DNA of 64,000 bases, taken from contig CAVSZC010000005.1 in NCBI GenBank assembly GCA_963732365.1, positions 124,001 to 188,000 of the forward strand. Direction: 5' to 3'. The translations under genes and the position numbers were made by a program. Below the pieces are notes generated by a model that saw nothing but the letters and a program-made list of their open reading frames with translations, was not told where the DNA came from and searched no databases. Of this stretch, positions 1 to 10,059 are shown piece after piece (position 1 is the first letter of the stretch; every line of letters starts with the position of its first letter). The stretch is from SR-FBR-E99 sp963732365 (GTDB lineage: Bacteria; Bacteroidota; Bacteroidia; Bacteroidales; VadinHA17).

Positions 1-1771
1 AGTTTTCCCTGAACCATCTGCTCAGGATAAGGCGGATAGTATTCTTCGGCGGGTTTCTGCAGCTTATACTCACGGCATTCATCTCGATGTTGCTTGCACG
101 CCTCTATCACATGGAGTGGACGTCAGCAATCTTTGTCGGGTTCCTTACCTCACTCAGCAGCACGGCAGTGGTGCTGAAACTCCTGCAGGAGACGGTCAGA
201 ACTCACAACAACCTATGGAAGAACAATAGTCGGAATACTTATTTTCCAGGATATCATCCTGATTCCAATGCTTCTGTTCACCCCCATGCTGGGAGGGCGC
301 ATCAGCAGATGTAGGAAGTGAGCTGCTGACGCTGCTGCTTAAGACTACCGGCATAATAGTCTTCATCTATATCGGCAACCGCTGGCTGATGCCCAGGCTT
401 TTGCATACAATAGCCATGACACACAGCCAGGAGCTCTTCATGATGAGCATCCTCTCAATCTGCCTTACAGTAGCCTTTCTGACTCACGAGCTGGGCATGT
501 CGTTTGCATTCGGAGCCTTCCTGGCAGGACTGATGATCTCCGAATCAGAATACAGCCATAATGCGTTCGGCAACCTGATTCCTTTCAAGGATGTCTTTAC
601 AAGCTTCTTTTTTGTATCAATAGGAATGCTGCTTGACCTGGGCTTTGTCATTGAAAATCCATGGCTGGTGATTGCAACTGTGATACTGGTTATCCTCATA
701 AAGACAGTGATTGCAGGCTTTACTGCATTCATCCTCGGTCATACCTTCTTCGGAACGGTGGTCGTCGGCCTGACAATCGCACAGGTGGGGGAATTTTCGT
801 TTATCCTTGCCGGACTTGGCCGGACGTATGATATAATCACTCCATATCATTTCCAGCTTTTCCTCGCCGTGGCTATCACTACCATGGCCCTCTCCCCGCT
901 CCTGATAAATATGTCCAGGCCTCTGGCAACCCTGATCCTGAAACTACCCCTTCCTCAATATCTTGTTGACGGCCTGTTTCCGATGCAGCAGTTTGAGATA
1001 CCTGAAATAAAAAACCACATAGTTCTTATAGGAAAAGACTCCAGGGCTTTAAACCTGGCTGCCATGATCAAGAAAATGGAACTGCCCTTTACATCGGTGG
1101 TCTTCGACCCCGACCTGGCGCGAAAACAGATCGAGAAGGGCGACCAGGCAGTTTACGGAGATGCCGTCAATGAACCGGTATTGCGGAAGGCATACATTCA
1201 TACGGCAGAAATGGTAATTGTTTCAGTGGGAGACCTGATAAAGGCGATGGCAATCGTTGAAAAAGTGAGAACACTGAACAAACATGCCTTCATAATCGTG
1301 CGAAGCAAACACGTCTCCGAAATAGAGGAATTATACCGTCTGGGAGCCAACCAGGTAATACCTGAAGAGTTTGAAACTGCCATCGACTTCTTTGAAAGGA
1401 TTCTCGGCAAATACCTGATCCCCAGAATGGAGATCGAAAAGTCGGTCGCAAGAATAAGAGAAGATAACTACGGCATCTTCAGAGACAGGGAGAAGGTTGA
1501 CGGTTATTCATTGCTGAAAGATATCCCGGATATAGAAATTGCCGCTGTCAGGGTAGCAATAAATTCTCCGTTTGCAGGTAAAAGAATATCGGAAACCGCG
1601 ATGAGAAAAACCTACGGAGTGACACTGGTTGCACTTAAACACGGAGAAAATATCATTCCCAACCCGGAGCCTTCGACACTGATCTCAGGTAATGACATTG
1701 CATACATCTTCGGCAAACCCGAGATGATTGCCGTTATCGTTAATGTCCTGTCAGAACAGAATAACAGCTAG
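1..1771 (+). pseudogene. KefB-type monovalent cation:proton antiporter, partial and frame-broken
   Basis: This is the remainder of a CPA2-family antiporter, an inner-membrane cation/H+ exchanger with a C-terminal regulatory RCK (TrkA_N) domain and a TrkA_C domain. The protein reads through three frames: one from the window edge to about 190-210 (containing SSTAVVLKLLQE), a second to about 305 (YGRTIVGILIFQD), and a third from about 305 to the stop at 1771. The last 460 residues hold the remaining membrane helices, the RCK domain (starting near NHIVLIGKDS) and TrkA_C. Each join needs one extra base, or two missing. The 5' end lies outside the window. Two indels close together could be real decay or assembly error. 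Downstream of the second shift the frame is intact and well conserved, so the decay, if real, is recent. Confidence 0.8.
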
Positions 1772-1895
1772 TATTCATCATTAACCACCAGACCCCGCGG
1801 AAACAAAAATTCATATTTATTGTTACCCGAATATCATTTGTATATGAATCCGACATGCATATATTTGCATATCGCTAAATTTAAATTAGAACCCC

Positions 1896-3521
1896 ATGAA
1901 TAACGCAATATTTTCAATTCAAAGACCTCACAATGAGCATATTCTGAGTTACGCCCCCGGGTCGCCGGAGCGTGCGGAACTGGAAAAAGAGCTTAAAAGG
2001 ATTTCTTCGGAAACGGCAGAGATTCCGCTGATCATCAGCGGCAGGAAGATCTATACCGGCAACACGGGTAATGTGGTTATGCCGCATGACCACCGTCATA
2101 TTCTCGCCACCTACCACATGGCAGGTGAGAATGATACGCGCATGGCCATTGACAGCTCCATGCAGGCCAAGGAGATGTGGATGACCCTTTCATGGGTCGA
2201 AAGGGCCTCAATCATGCTTAAGGCGGCAGAGCTGCTCTCAAAGAAGTACCGGTACACCATTGTTGCCGCCACCATGCTGGGTCAGAGTAAAAGTGTTCAG
2301 CAGGCAGAGATAGAGGCTGCATGCGAGACGATCGACTTCCTGAGGTACAATGCCTACTTTGCCGGTCAGATATACCAGGAGCAGCCAAGGTCGGCGCTCG
2401 ATCAGCTCAACAGGGTTGAATACCGGCCACTGGAAGGTTTTGTCTATACAATCACCCCGTTCAATTTCACGGCAATTGCTTCAAACCTCAACATGTCTGT
2501 TGCTCTCATGGGCAATACAACTGTCTGGAAGCCTGCTACCACCTCGCTCCTCTCGAGCTGGATACTGATGCAGGTGTTCATGGAGGCGGGACTTCCGGAA
2601 GGTGTGATAAACTTCCTCCCGGGGCAGGGATCGGTCATCAGCAGCGTCGTGCTTGAACACCCTGATCTTGGCGGTATCCATTTCACGGGCTCCAACAGCA
2701 CCTTCAACTCACTGTGGAAGACCGCTGCGTCAAACCTTGAGAAGTACAGGTCTTATCCCAGGATAGTTGGTGAGACCGGAGGGAAGGACTTTATCATGAT
2801 ACACTCGTCTGCCAGGGCGCTGGAGGCTGCAACGGCAATCATCAGGGGCTCGTTTGAATACCAGGGACAGAAATGTTCGGCCTCCTCGAGGGTCTACATC
2901 CCCAGGTCACTATGGCCTGAGATCCTGCAGCATGTCAAACGGCAGGCATCGGAGATCACAACAGGCGATCCGGCTGACTTCAGCAACTTCATGAATGCAG
3001 TCATTGATGAACGTTCATTTGACAATATCATGAAGTATATTGACATGGCCAAAGCCTCATCCGAATGTGAGATAATTCACGGAGGCAACGGAGACAAGAG
3101 CAGGGGCTACTTCATAGAACCGACAATCATCCTGACAACAAATCCGGGGTTTGTGACCATGAAGGAGGAGATCTTCGGTCCGGTTGTCACCCTTTTTGTA
3201 TATGACGATGAGAAGTATGAAGAGACACTTCATCTCTGCAACGGGACCTCGCCATACGGTCTCACGGGCTCTATCTTCTCAACTGACAGGACGGCAATGG
3301 TAAAGGCCTGCCAGGTGCTGCGTTTTGCAGCCGGCAACTTTTACATCAACGACAAGCCGACAGGAGCCATGGTTGGTCTTCAGCCCTTCGGCGGAGCCAG
3401 GGCCTCAGGCACCAATGACAAGGCCGGCGGAAGGCTTAACCTCGTCAGATGGACCTCGCCCCGCACCATCAAGGAGACCTTCCTTCCGGCAACAGACTTC
3501 AGGTACCCGCACATGGAATAA
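1896..3521 (+). CDS. pruA: 1-pyrroline-5-carboxylate (L-glutamate gamma-semialdehyde) dehydrogenase
   Basis: It oxidises L-glutamate gamma-semialdehyde to glutamate with NAD+, the second step of proline catabolism, in the cytoplasm. The 541-residue length and sequence match the long ALDH4A1-like P5CDH group found in Bacteroidota and mitochondria. The catalytic cysteine is Cys327 in GQKCSA, and the general-base glutamate is Glu293 in GETGGKD. The substrate/NAD region ITPFNFTAIA lies near residue 190. The gene stands alone: no proline dehydrogenase is adjacent, and the next gene converges from the other strand. The start follows a 124-base intergenic region. The family assignment is firm. Confidence 0.93.
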   Translation: MNNAIFSIQRPHNEHILSYAPGSPERAELEKELKRISSETAEIPLIISGRKIYTGNTGNVVMPHDHRHILATYHMAGENDTRMAIDSSMQAKEMWMTLSWVERASIMLKAAELLSKKYRYTIVAATMLGQSKSVQQAEIEAACETIDFLRYNAYFAGQIYQEQPRSALDQLNRVEYRPLEGFVYTITPFNFTAIASNLNMSVALMGNTTVWKPATTSLLSSWILMQVFMEAGLPEGVINFLPGQGSVISSVVLEHPDLGGIHFTGSNSTFNSLWKTAASNLEKYRSYPRIVGETGGKDFIMIHSSARALEAATAIIRGSFEYQGQKCSASSRVYIPRSLWPEILQHVKRQASEITTGDPADFSNFMNAVIDERSFDNIMKYIDMAKASSECEIIHGGNGDKSRGYFIEPTIILTTNPGFVTMKEEIFGPVVTLFVYDDEKYEETLHLCNGTSPYGLTGSIFSTDRTAMVKACQVLRFAAGNFYINDKPTGAMVGLQPFGGARASGTNDKAGGRLNLVRWTSPRTIKETFLPATDFRYPHME

Positions 3522-3536
3522 CCGGCAGTGAGAAGG

Positions 3537-4985
3537 TCATTTGACCGCCGGCTTTTTCCTTAAAATATTGATGGCACACAGGTATCCGCCGTAGATGGCG
3601 CCTGAGAAACCGCCACCTGTCTTACCCCAGGCAGAGGCAAAATGAAGGTTTTCAACAGGCCTGAATGTGTCGATGACCTTTCTTCCCGGATTCTGGGCAA
3701 AACCGTATACGGCGCCGTCAGGATTAAGCGTGTACCTCCTTACAGTTGATGGCGTTCCGACTTCATAATACTCCACCGCGCTCCTGAATCCCGGTATTAT
3801 CTTCTCAAGCCTGTCCATGAATACCTGTGCAACATATACTTTCCTGAAATCATACTGCTTGCGCTCAGACTCCATCCAGTCATCAAGATAATCTATACAG
3901 CAAAGTGCACCCACATCCTTGCCTGCCGGAGCGAGCTCAGAGTCAAGCTGACCGTAATCGACAAAGGTGAAGCTTCGCCGTGAAAAGTCATCCCTGTTAT
4001 TGGCCGCAATGTCTGCCGGGGATTTTACCGATTCATCATAAACGAATATCGAATAATAGTTGTGGCCCAGCTCTTTCAGCGGCCTGCTGAAACCGAAATA
4101 GACTGTCAGCAGCGAAGCGCCGCTCTTCAGGCTGCTGAATTCATTTTTCAGCTCTGTGCCATATGCGGGTGGCAGCATATCAGCTACAGCCGGCATTGAG
4201 TTATTGGCAATCACCTCATCAGCGAACGACTCCCTTACAGCCTGCGGCGGATCGTTTCTCCTCCGGTAAACAACTCCTTTGGCCCGGTTGCCCTCAACAA
4301 TTATACCTGTTACAATATGGTTAAGCACGACCGTGCCTCCGTGGCTTTGAATATACCCTGCAAGGTAGTCTGACAGTCTCTGCGATCCACCCCTGATGAA
4401 GCTGGCCCCGTTTGAGTAGTAGCTCCCCTGTGCATGCGAGTAGTAAGCCAGTGAAAGGGTATAGGGGTCGTCATGGAAATAACCGAGGTTTCCAAGCAAG
4501 ATGAGCTTCAGATCCTCATTTTTGATTATTGAATCCAGGAACTCCCCCGCGCTGATGTCCCTGACTTCGCTTTCGGCGGTACGCTTTTTTGGGTTTAGTA
4601 TCTGCCCGAAATACCGGGCAATACCCTCCTTTTCATCAGGGAAGAGCTCTGAGAGCCTTGCAGCAGCCTCCTGAGGGTCATGAGGGATGGTAACTGCATA
4701 CCTTCCGTTAATGAATCTGTAGAACTCAGGCACCTTCAGGAATTCTATGTTGCCGGTCACCCCGAGGTCATTGAATATTTTTGTCTTCATGTCACGCGGG
4801 CCGGGGCCGTCCATCTCATGGAGACCCACCTCGAGAGTGAACTCCTTGCGCCTGAAGGTGGTGGCGCATCCCCCGGGGCGGTTGTGCTGTTCAATCAGGA
4901 GGACCTTTCTCCCCTCTCTGGCAAGCTTCGCTCCGGCCGTCAGTCCGCCGAGCCCGCCTCCGATGACAATAACATCATAATTCAT
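3537..4985 (-). CDS. FAD-dependent oxidoreductase, phytoene desaturase/carotenoid isomerase-like
   Basis: This is a flavoprotein of the amine-oxidase/CrtI-CrtISO superfamily. An N-terminal dinucleotide-binding fold is evident (VIVIGGGLGGLTAG, about residues 6-20), followed by an acidic ribose-binding end (LLIEQHNRPGG) and a C-terminal FAD-contact segment ending in GGGFSGAIYGGYLCA. Family members act as carotenoid desaturases or isomerases or as retinol saturase-like enzymes. No other carotenoid gene is nearby, so the substrate is unknown. I prefer the ATG at 4985 over the GTG two codons upstream. It ends 16 bases from the convergent pruA stop and lies just downstream of the GNAT-like gene on the same strand, probably co-transcribed with it. 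Confidence 0.75.
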   Translation of the reverse strand: MNYDVIVIGGGLGGLTAGAKLAREGRKVLLIEQHNRPGGCATTFRRKEFTLEVGLHEMDGPGPRDMKTKIFNDLGVTGNIEFLKVPEFYRFINGRYAVTIPHDPQEAAARLSELFPDEKEGIARYFGQILNPKKRTAESEVRDISAGEFLDSIIKNEDLKLILLGNLGYFHDDPYTLSLAYYSHAQGSYYSNGASFIRGGSQRLSDYLAGYIQSHGGTVVLNHIVTGIIVEGNRAKGVVYRRRNDPPQAVRESFADEVIANNSMPAVADMLPPAYGTELKNEFSSLKSGASLLTVYFGFSRPLKELGHNYYSIFVYDESVKSPADIAANNRDDFSRRSFTFVDYGQLDSELAPAGKDVGALCCIDYLDDWMESERKQYDFRKVYVAQVFMDRLEKIIPGFRSAVEYYEVGTPSTVRRYTLNPDGAVYGFAQNPGRKVIDTFRPVENLHFASAWGKTGGGFSGAIYGGYLCAINILRKKPAVK

Positions 4986-5011
4986 AATCACATATTTTAA
5001 CTTCAGGCACT

Positions 5012-6196
5012 TTAAGTACCCGCAACTTTAGGAATTTCAGGTATCGGATACCTTTTAAATTCCTTCGTACGGTCAAAGAGGTAACGGTAAGTTATGTAGT
5101 TCTTTGCCGGGACGCTTCCCACCGAGACAAATATTTTCCTCATTTTTGGATTGAAGTCAGCCACCCATGAGAACTCAACCTCCTTGTAATGAGGCTTTCG
5201 CGCCATGACACCTCTTACTTTAAGTATGAACGCCGATTCTATCCCCAGCCCCTGAAACTGAGGGATAACGCCCATCAGCAAACCCTTTGCCCTTGTCATC
5301 GTCTTCCTCTGTTTAAGCCACATAAACCTGATCATGTTGATCAGATGCATTTTACCATTGAGGTGCCTGAGTATCTGGTTCAGATCAGGGAACATCAGGT
5401 AAATGGCAATGGGCTTCCCCTCAAAATATGCAATCCATATAAACTCCTCATCGATAATTGGTTTTGCCTTTTTAAGCACCCCCTTGATATATGCCGGCTC
5501 AAGCGGTTCAAAGTTCTTCTTGAATGAAGCCCAGGCTTCATTGAAGGCTTCGGCAAAGTCAGCGATGAGCTCATCTTCCTCTTTCCAGGAAAAATGTCTG
5601 AACGAGTACCCCGGCTTAATTGCCACCCACTCTGCAATCTTCCTGAACCTCTCATCGAGCGGTTTGGTAACGTCATAGTGAAACCCTTCCATCCTGTAAT
5701 AGGTCTGAAAACCGTATGCCTCGAACAGGCGCTGGTAGTAGGGAGGATTATACGGTACATCGAAAGAGGGGTGGGTGAACCCGTTTACAAGCAGTCCCCA
5801 GTACTTGTCGGTCTCACCGAAGTTTATCGGGCCGTCCATCGCCTCCATCCCCTTCTCCCTGAGCCAGTCGCGGGCAGTATCAAACAGCATGCCGGCAGCG
5901 GCGTCATCATCAATACATTCAAAGAAGCCAATACCGCCTGTCGGTTGCTCATATGTGCCGGAAAGGTTATAGTCGATGAATGCGGCAATGCGTCCGATAA
6001 GCCTCTTCCCGGAATCCCTGAGAACCCATCTCTCAGCCGTGCCGTGTTTATAGTAAGGATTGATGCCGGGGTCAAAGACCGCTTTTATGTCATTGTCAAG
6101 GGGGCAAACCCATACCGGATCGTTTTTACAGATCACCCTGGCAGTATCGAGGAACATCCTCCCGCTCTTCCGGTCAGTTACTCTGAGTAATTTCAT
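5012..6196 (-). CDS. GNAT/FemAB-like acetyltransferase-fold protein
   Basis: This 394-residue soluble protein belongs to a conserved Bacteroidota family usually annotated as a GNAT-type N-acyltransferase. The C-terminal half (about 200-340) has the GNAT-like pattern of an acceptor strand (IAYFEGKPIAIYLMFPDLN) followed by a segment resembling the CoA loop (LLMGVIPQFQGLGIESAFI). The N-terminal half may be a second, degenerate GNAT fold (GRIAAFIDYN...GGIGFFECIDD). It lies in a minus-strand run behind the acyl-CoA synthetase (30-base gap) and before the FAD oxidoreductase (26 bases), which suggests an operon possibly concerned with lipid or acyl metabolism. The substrate cannot be read from the sequence. 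Confidence 0.65.
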   Translation of the reverse strand: MKLLRVTDRKSGRMFLDTARVICKNDPVWVCPLDNDIKAVFDPGINPYYKHGTAERWVLRDSGKRLIGRIAAFIDYNLSGTYEQPTGGIGFFECIDDDAAAGMLFDTARDWLREKGMEAMDGPINFGETDKYWGLLVNGFTHPSFDVPYNPPYYQRLFEAYGFQTYYRMEGFHYDVTKPLDERFRKIAEWVAIKPGYSFRHFSWKEEDELIADFAEAFNEAWASFKKNFEPLEPAYIKGVLKKAKPIIDEEFIWIAYFEGKPIAIYLMFPDLNQILRHLNGKMHLINMIRFMWLKQRKTMTRAKGLLMGVIPQFQGLGIESAFILKVRGVMARKPHYKEVEFSWVADFNPKMRKIFVSVGSVPAKNYITYRYLFDRTKEFKRYPIPEIPKVAGT

Positions 6197-6225
6197 TTAT
6201 GCGGTTTTTGTCTCCGGCCGGGGAT

Positions 6226-7999
6226 TTATTTCATGTAAATCTGATCCACAAAAGCCCTGTATTTGTCCCTGATAAAGCTCCTGCGCAGCTTAAGCGTGGG
6301 TGAGAGCTCTCCTGTTGAGGGGCTCCACTCATCGCTGACCAGCCTGAACCGGGTGACCCTTTCCCACGTGCTGAGGCGTTTGTTGAATCTGCTCACCTCA
6401 TCCGAAAAGAGCGACTGAACCTGTTGATTCTTTATCAGGTCATCATTATCTTCAAAAGTGATGTTCCTGCTGGTTTTCCAGTCGTTAAAAAACTTGAAAT
6501 TGGGCGATATAAGTGCGCTGGCGAACTTTTCATGCTCCCCGATAACCATTATCTGGTCGACAAGCGGTGATTCCCTGAAGATGTTTTCAATGATCTGCGG
6601 TGCGATGAACTTGCCGTTCGAGAGTTTGAATATCTCCTTCTTTCTGTCGGTCACCATGAGGAATTTACCATCCTCAATATGTCCGATATCACCCGTACGG
6701 AACCATCCCTCTTCATCGAAGGCAGCCTTTGTAAGCTCAGGATCATTAAAATAACCGATCATTACATTGGGACCTTTGCATAATATTTCGCCGTCGTCTG
6801 CAATCTTCACCTCCACCCCCTCTATGGTCATGCCCACTGACCCGAGTTTCACTTTTCCCTTTTCAGTGCGGTTTATGGTGATTATTGGCGATGTTTCAGT
6901 GAGCCCGTACATATTTATGATCTTTATGCCGGCTGCCCAGAATATTCTTTCGAGCCTCGGCTGCAGGCTGGCGCCGCCACATCCCACTATGCGCACATTA
7001 CCGCCCAGGGCGGCGCGCCATTTACTGAAGATGAGCTTATCGGCAATCCTGAGCTTTCTTTCATAAAACCAGCCGTTCTCGCCGTAAGGCTTATACTTCA
7101 GCCCGAGATCCACTGCCCAGAAGAACAGCCTCTTCTTTATACCGGTCAGGTTCTTTCCCTTTGAGATGATCACATCATAGAACTTTTCAAGGACACGGGG
7201 GACAGCATCAAAACCATCCGGTTTTATCTCCTGAATATTTGAGGCAATGGTACCCATGCTCTCTGCATACCAGATGCTTGCACCGCTATACTGAGTCTGA
7301 TAATTTCCCATGCGACCGCCGACATGACATAAGGGCAAAATGCTAAGGTATTTGTCAGAGGGGCTGAGGTTAAATACTGCGGCAGCTGAGATGAAGTTGC
7401 TCACCATGTTCTTGTGTGACAGCATCACTCCCTTTGGTTTGCCTGTAGTGCCTGAAGTGTATATAAGAGTGGCAAAATCCTCTTCCTTAACCGTCTCCTT
7501 TACTTTCTCCGCTTCTTTTCTGATGGTGTCACTGCATTTTCTTCCCTTTTCTACCACCTCCATCCAGTTTCTTGCACCCTGAACCTCATCAAAGGTATAA
7601 GCCCTGCCCGAAGTGCCTGTTGCGGCCAGGGCGGGCTCAACGGTCTTAAACATTTTCCTGTCGGAGATGAGAATCATGGTAGCTCCCGAATTACGTATTA
7701 TGTACTCGTATTCTGCCGAAGTAAGCGATGTAAAGACCGGAACATGCACTACCCCCAGCATCGACATACCCATATCGGCAAAATTCCATTCGGGGCGGTT
7801 TGATGAAACGGTAATTATCTTGTCACCCTTCCGGAATCCGGCTTCAAAGATGCCGTACAGAAAATTATAGGAATATTCTAATGTATTCCTGCGAACTGAA
7901 TCTTTTCCACTCTCCGCCCTGTTTGAAGCAGAGAGCCTCTTCGCTCTGAAACTGATCCCTGTACCTGTCAAGAAGATCAAAAGTGCGTGTTACATTCAT
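6226..7999 (-). CDS. Long-chain acyl-CoA synthetase (AMP-forming), with an apparent 1-nt frameshift near the 5' end
   Basis: This adenylate-forming enzyme activates fatty acids to acyl-CoA. The AMP-binding motif YTSGTTGKPKGVML is at about residues 174-187 of the uninterrupted frame, with MYGLTETSP and WFRTGDIG downstream. The open frame from 7980 begins with nonsense (MIFLTGTGISF). The proper start is ATG at 7999, whose frame reads MNVTRTFDLLDRYRDQF and continues to QEYI. One extra base near 7879 must be skipped to reach EYSYNF, where the family sequence continues normally. The remaining 2 kb is intact. The shift is either a sequencing error or a young null mutation. It is probably the first gene of the minus-strand operon with the GNAT-like and FAD genes. 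Confidence 0.88.
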
Positions 8000-8196
8000 A
8001 GCTGATCTTATTTGATCACCGGTAAACCCGGCGTCTGTTATTTCTGAAATATACGCAATTTTTCGACTGACGTTTTTTCAAATTTACAGGAATAAACTGT
8101 ACACCGGTAAAATTTAGTAATTTGGTAGGATAAACCGGATTTTACCAGCCTGGAAGCTGGTAAACCGACCTCCGATGACAAAAAGACAACTGCATT

Positions 8197-9081
8197 ATGA
8201 AAGAAAATGGCAAGAAACAATGGAGTCATGCCAGAAGCATCCTTCTAATAACCCTTGGTATCTTTTCAGCAGGCTTTGGCCTGAAAGGCTTCCTGCTGCC
8301 CAACCATTTTATCGACGGTGGCGTGACCGGCATCTCACTGCTGATAAAATATACAACAGGTCTTCCGCTGTCAGTACTGATCTTTGCCATCAACGTGCCA
8401 TTCATCATTCTCGCATACTGGCAGATATCCCGTTCCTTTGCAGCTAAAACGCTTGTTGCGATTGCCGGTTTATCATTCGTTATTGCCTTTGTTGACTTCC
8501 CCATAATCACCGATGACAAGCTTCTGACAGCAGTATTCGGAGGACTTTTTCTGGGTGGCGGTGTCGGGCTCTCGGTCAGGGGCGGAAGCGTGCTCGACGG
8601 AACCGAAATCATGGCTCTGTGGCTCACCCGGAAGGTGGAAGCCTCTATCGGAGACATGATACTGATCTTTAATGTGCTCATCTTTATTACTGCCGGCTTC
8701 TTCCTCGGGGTGGAACCGGCACTGTATTCAATCCTTACATATCTCACTGCCTCAAAAACAATTGATTACCTGGTAGAGGGAATCGAAGAGTATACCGGCA
8801 TTTCAATAATATCTGAAAAAAGTGCAAAGGTAAAGAGGGCTCTCATGACCAAGCTGGGACGAGGGATCACCATCTACAAAGGGAGACAGAGCATCATCGG
8901 CAAGAGAGCTGAAGCAGAAGGGGTGGGAGACCTGGAAATAATCTTCACCATCGTCACTAAACTTGAGATAAGCAAGGTTAAGAAGATTGTAAATGATGTT
9001 GACGAGAGCGCGTTTATCTATTGTCACCCCATCAGCCAGGCCAAGGGAGGCGTACTGAAGAAGAGGCCGCTGCATCAGTGA
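8197..9081 (+). CDS. YitT family membrane protein (DUF161/DUF2179)
   Basis: This 294-residue inner-membrane protein has about five or six hydrophobic helices in residues 10-190 (the YitT membrane domain, formerly DUF161). A soluble C-terminal DUF2179 domain follows (about 200-285; GRGITIYKGR and FIYCHPISQAKGG). The family is widespread in Firmicutes and Bacteroidota. The transported substrate is not established, so none is assigned. It is transcribed divergently from the acyl-CoA synthetase, and the roughly 200-base gap between them must hold both promoters. No co-transcribed partner is evident. Confidence 0.88.
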   Translation: MKENGKKQWSHARSILLITLGIFSAGFGLKGFLLPNHFIDGGVTGISLLIKYTTGLPLSVLIFAINVPFIILAYWQISRSFAAKTLVAIAGLSFVIAFVDFPIITDDKLLTAVFGGLFLGGGVGLSVRGGSVLDGTEIMALWLTRKVEASIGDMILIFNVLIFITAGFFLGVEPALYSILTYLTASKTIDYLVEGIEEYTGISIISEKSAKVKRALMTKLGRGITIYKGRQSIIGKRAEAEGVGDLEIIFTIVTKLEISKVKKIVNDVDESAFIYCHPISQAKGGVLKKRPLHQ

Positions 9082-9116
9082 GAACAGTCAACTGATGTCC
9101 TCTTGTGAGAGCAGGG

Positions 9117-9851
9117 TCAGTTTCCTATCTTCCTCAGGAGATCACTGATATACTCCTCCTCGCTCTGTCCGTGAGCTGGCTTATCTGCAGCGTCGGAAAG
9201 GAGTTCCTTCTCCTCCGGGAAGAGCTTTTCAAGCGATTTCTTCTTCAGAGTGACCTGGTGAAATAAGCTGTCTGATCCAAGAATATAATATCGCTCTTTT
9301 GACTCAAACTCGTCATAGGTTCTCTGCGGACTGTAGAGTGCCTTATAATTGGCCTCAATGAATTTCTTCCAGGGTACCTTGATAAAAGTGAAAGGCCCGT
9401 CATACAGCACCTGGCAAAACCTGATCGCCTCATCCTCCTTCTCAAATTTCATTCCCAGTGTAGTACGGTATAAAAGTTCCTTCCCTGAAAAAGTGATAAT
9501 AAGATCTCCAACCATAACTGCCGGTATGGAGAGAATCTCGTTTGTTGTTGGATGTCTGAATATCATTACGTTGTCAACAACATCCATGTCGGCCTCGAGC
9601 TTTATCCACTGCTCCTGGCCATTGAATCTGAACATTGCCGGGCAGAGAGAGTCATAGACAAGCCTGGTGCCGACAACTCCCTCATAACGGTTATCAAAAC
9701 CCATTCCTCCCGGAGTATATGGTGACAGGCTGGCAATTGTCGCCAGGTTCTGCTCCGCAGTGTAACCCTTGTTATAAACGCCGCCTTCCTGGCCGCATAC
9801 ACTTAATACGCTCAGCGCCGGGAGCAACAGAGAGATTACTGTCAACTTCAT
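9117..9851 (-). CDS. Conserved hypothetical secreted protein
   Basis: This is a 244-residue protein with a clear Sec signal peptide (MKLTVISLLLPALSVLSVCGQ). No catalytic motif or named domain is recognised. The mature part is rich in beta-strand-like alternation and ends in a charged segment. It converges with yitT (36-base gap). A Bacteroidota-like -7 box (TATCTTTG on the minus strand, plus coordinates 9877-9884) lies 26 bases upstream of the ATG, although I see no convincing -33 TTTG at the right distance. It is probably periplasmic or outer-membrane associated. The function is unknown. Confidence 0.6.
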   Translation of the reverse strand: MKLTVISLLLPALSVLSVCGQEGGVYNKGYTAEQNLATIASLSPYTPGGMGFDNRYEGVVGTRLVYDSLCPAMFRFNGQEQWIKLEADMDVVDNVMIFRHPTTNEILSIPAVMVGDLIITFSGKELLYRTTLGMKFEKEDEAIRFCQVLYDGPFTFIKVPWKKFIEANYKALYSPQRTYDEFESKERYYILGSDSLFHQVTLKKKSLEKLFPEEKELLSDAADKPAHGQSEEEYISDLLRKIGN

Positions 9852-10059
9852 GGCAAACAGTCAATTTATGTTAAACCAAAGATACATAATTATCAAGAAT
9901 CGTGATAGTGGATTGACTGGTGCCAATGAATACTCATGAATATATTTATGCCGGTGAAACACCCCCGGATTCATCCCCGGGTAAACAAACCTTATCGTGA
10001 TATTCGTTTTCAATCTTACTGCATAATAACTATTTTAGCCAAAGTAAAATATACCAGCC

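Noticed and set aside
4680..5000. Plus-strand frames of about 106 and 77 residues
   Set aside because: They mirror the start of the FAD oxidoreductase on the other strand, and the codon pattern follows that gene.
7860..7900. Programmed frameshift in the acyl-CoA synthetase
   Set aside because: No slippery heptamer or downstream structure is visible, and the family has no known frameshifting, so error or mutation is more likely.
8038..8229. 63-residue minus-strand reading frame
   Set aside because: It lies across the divergent intergenic region and the start of yitT. The product has no coding character and no ribosome-binding site.
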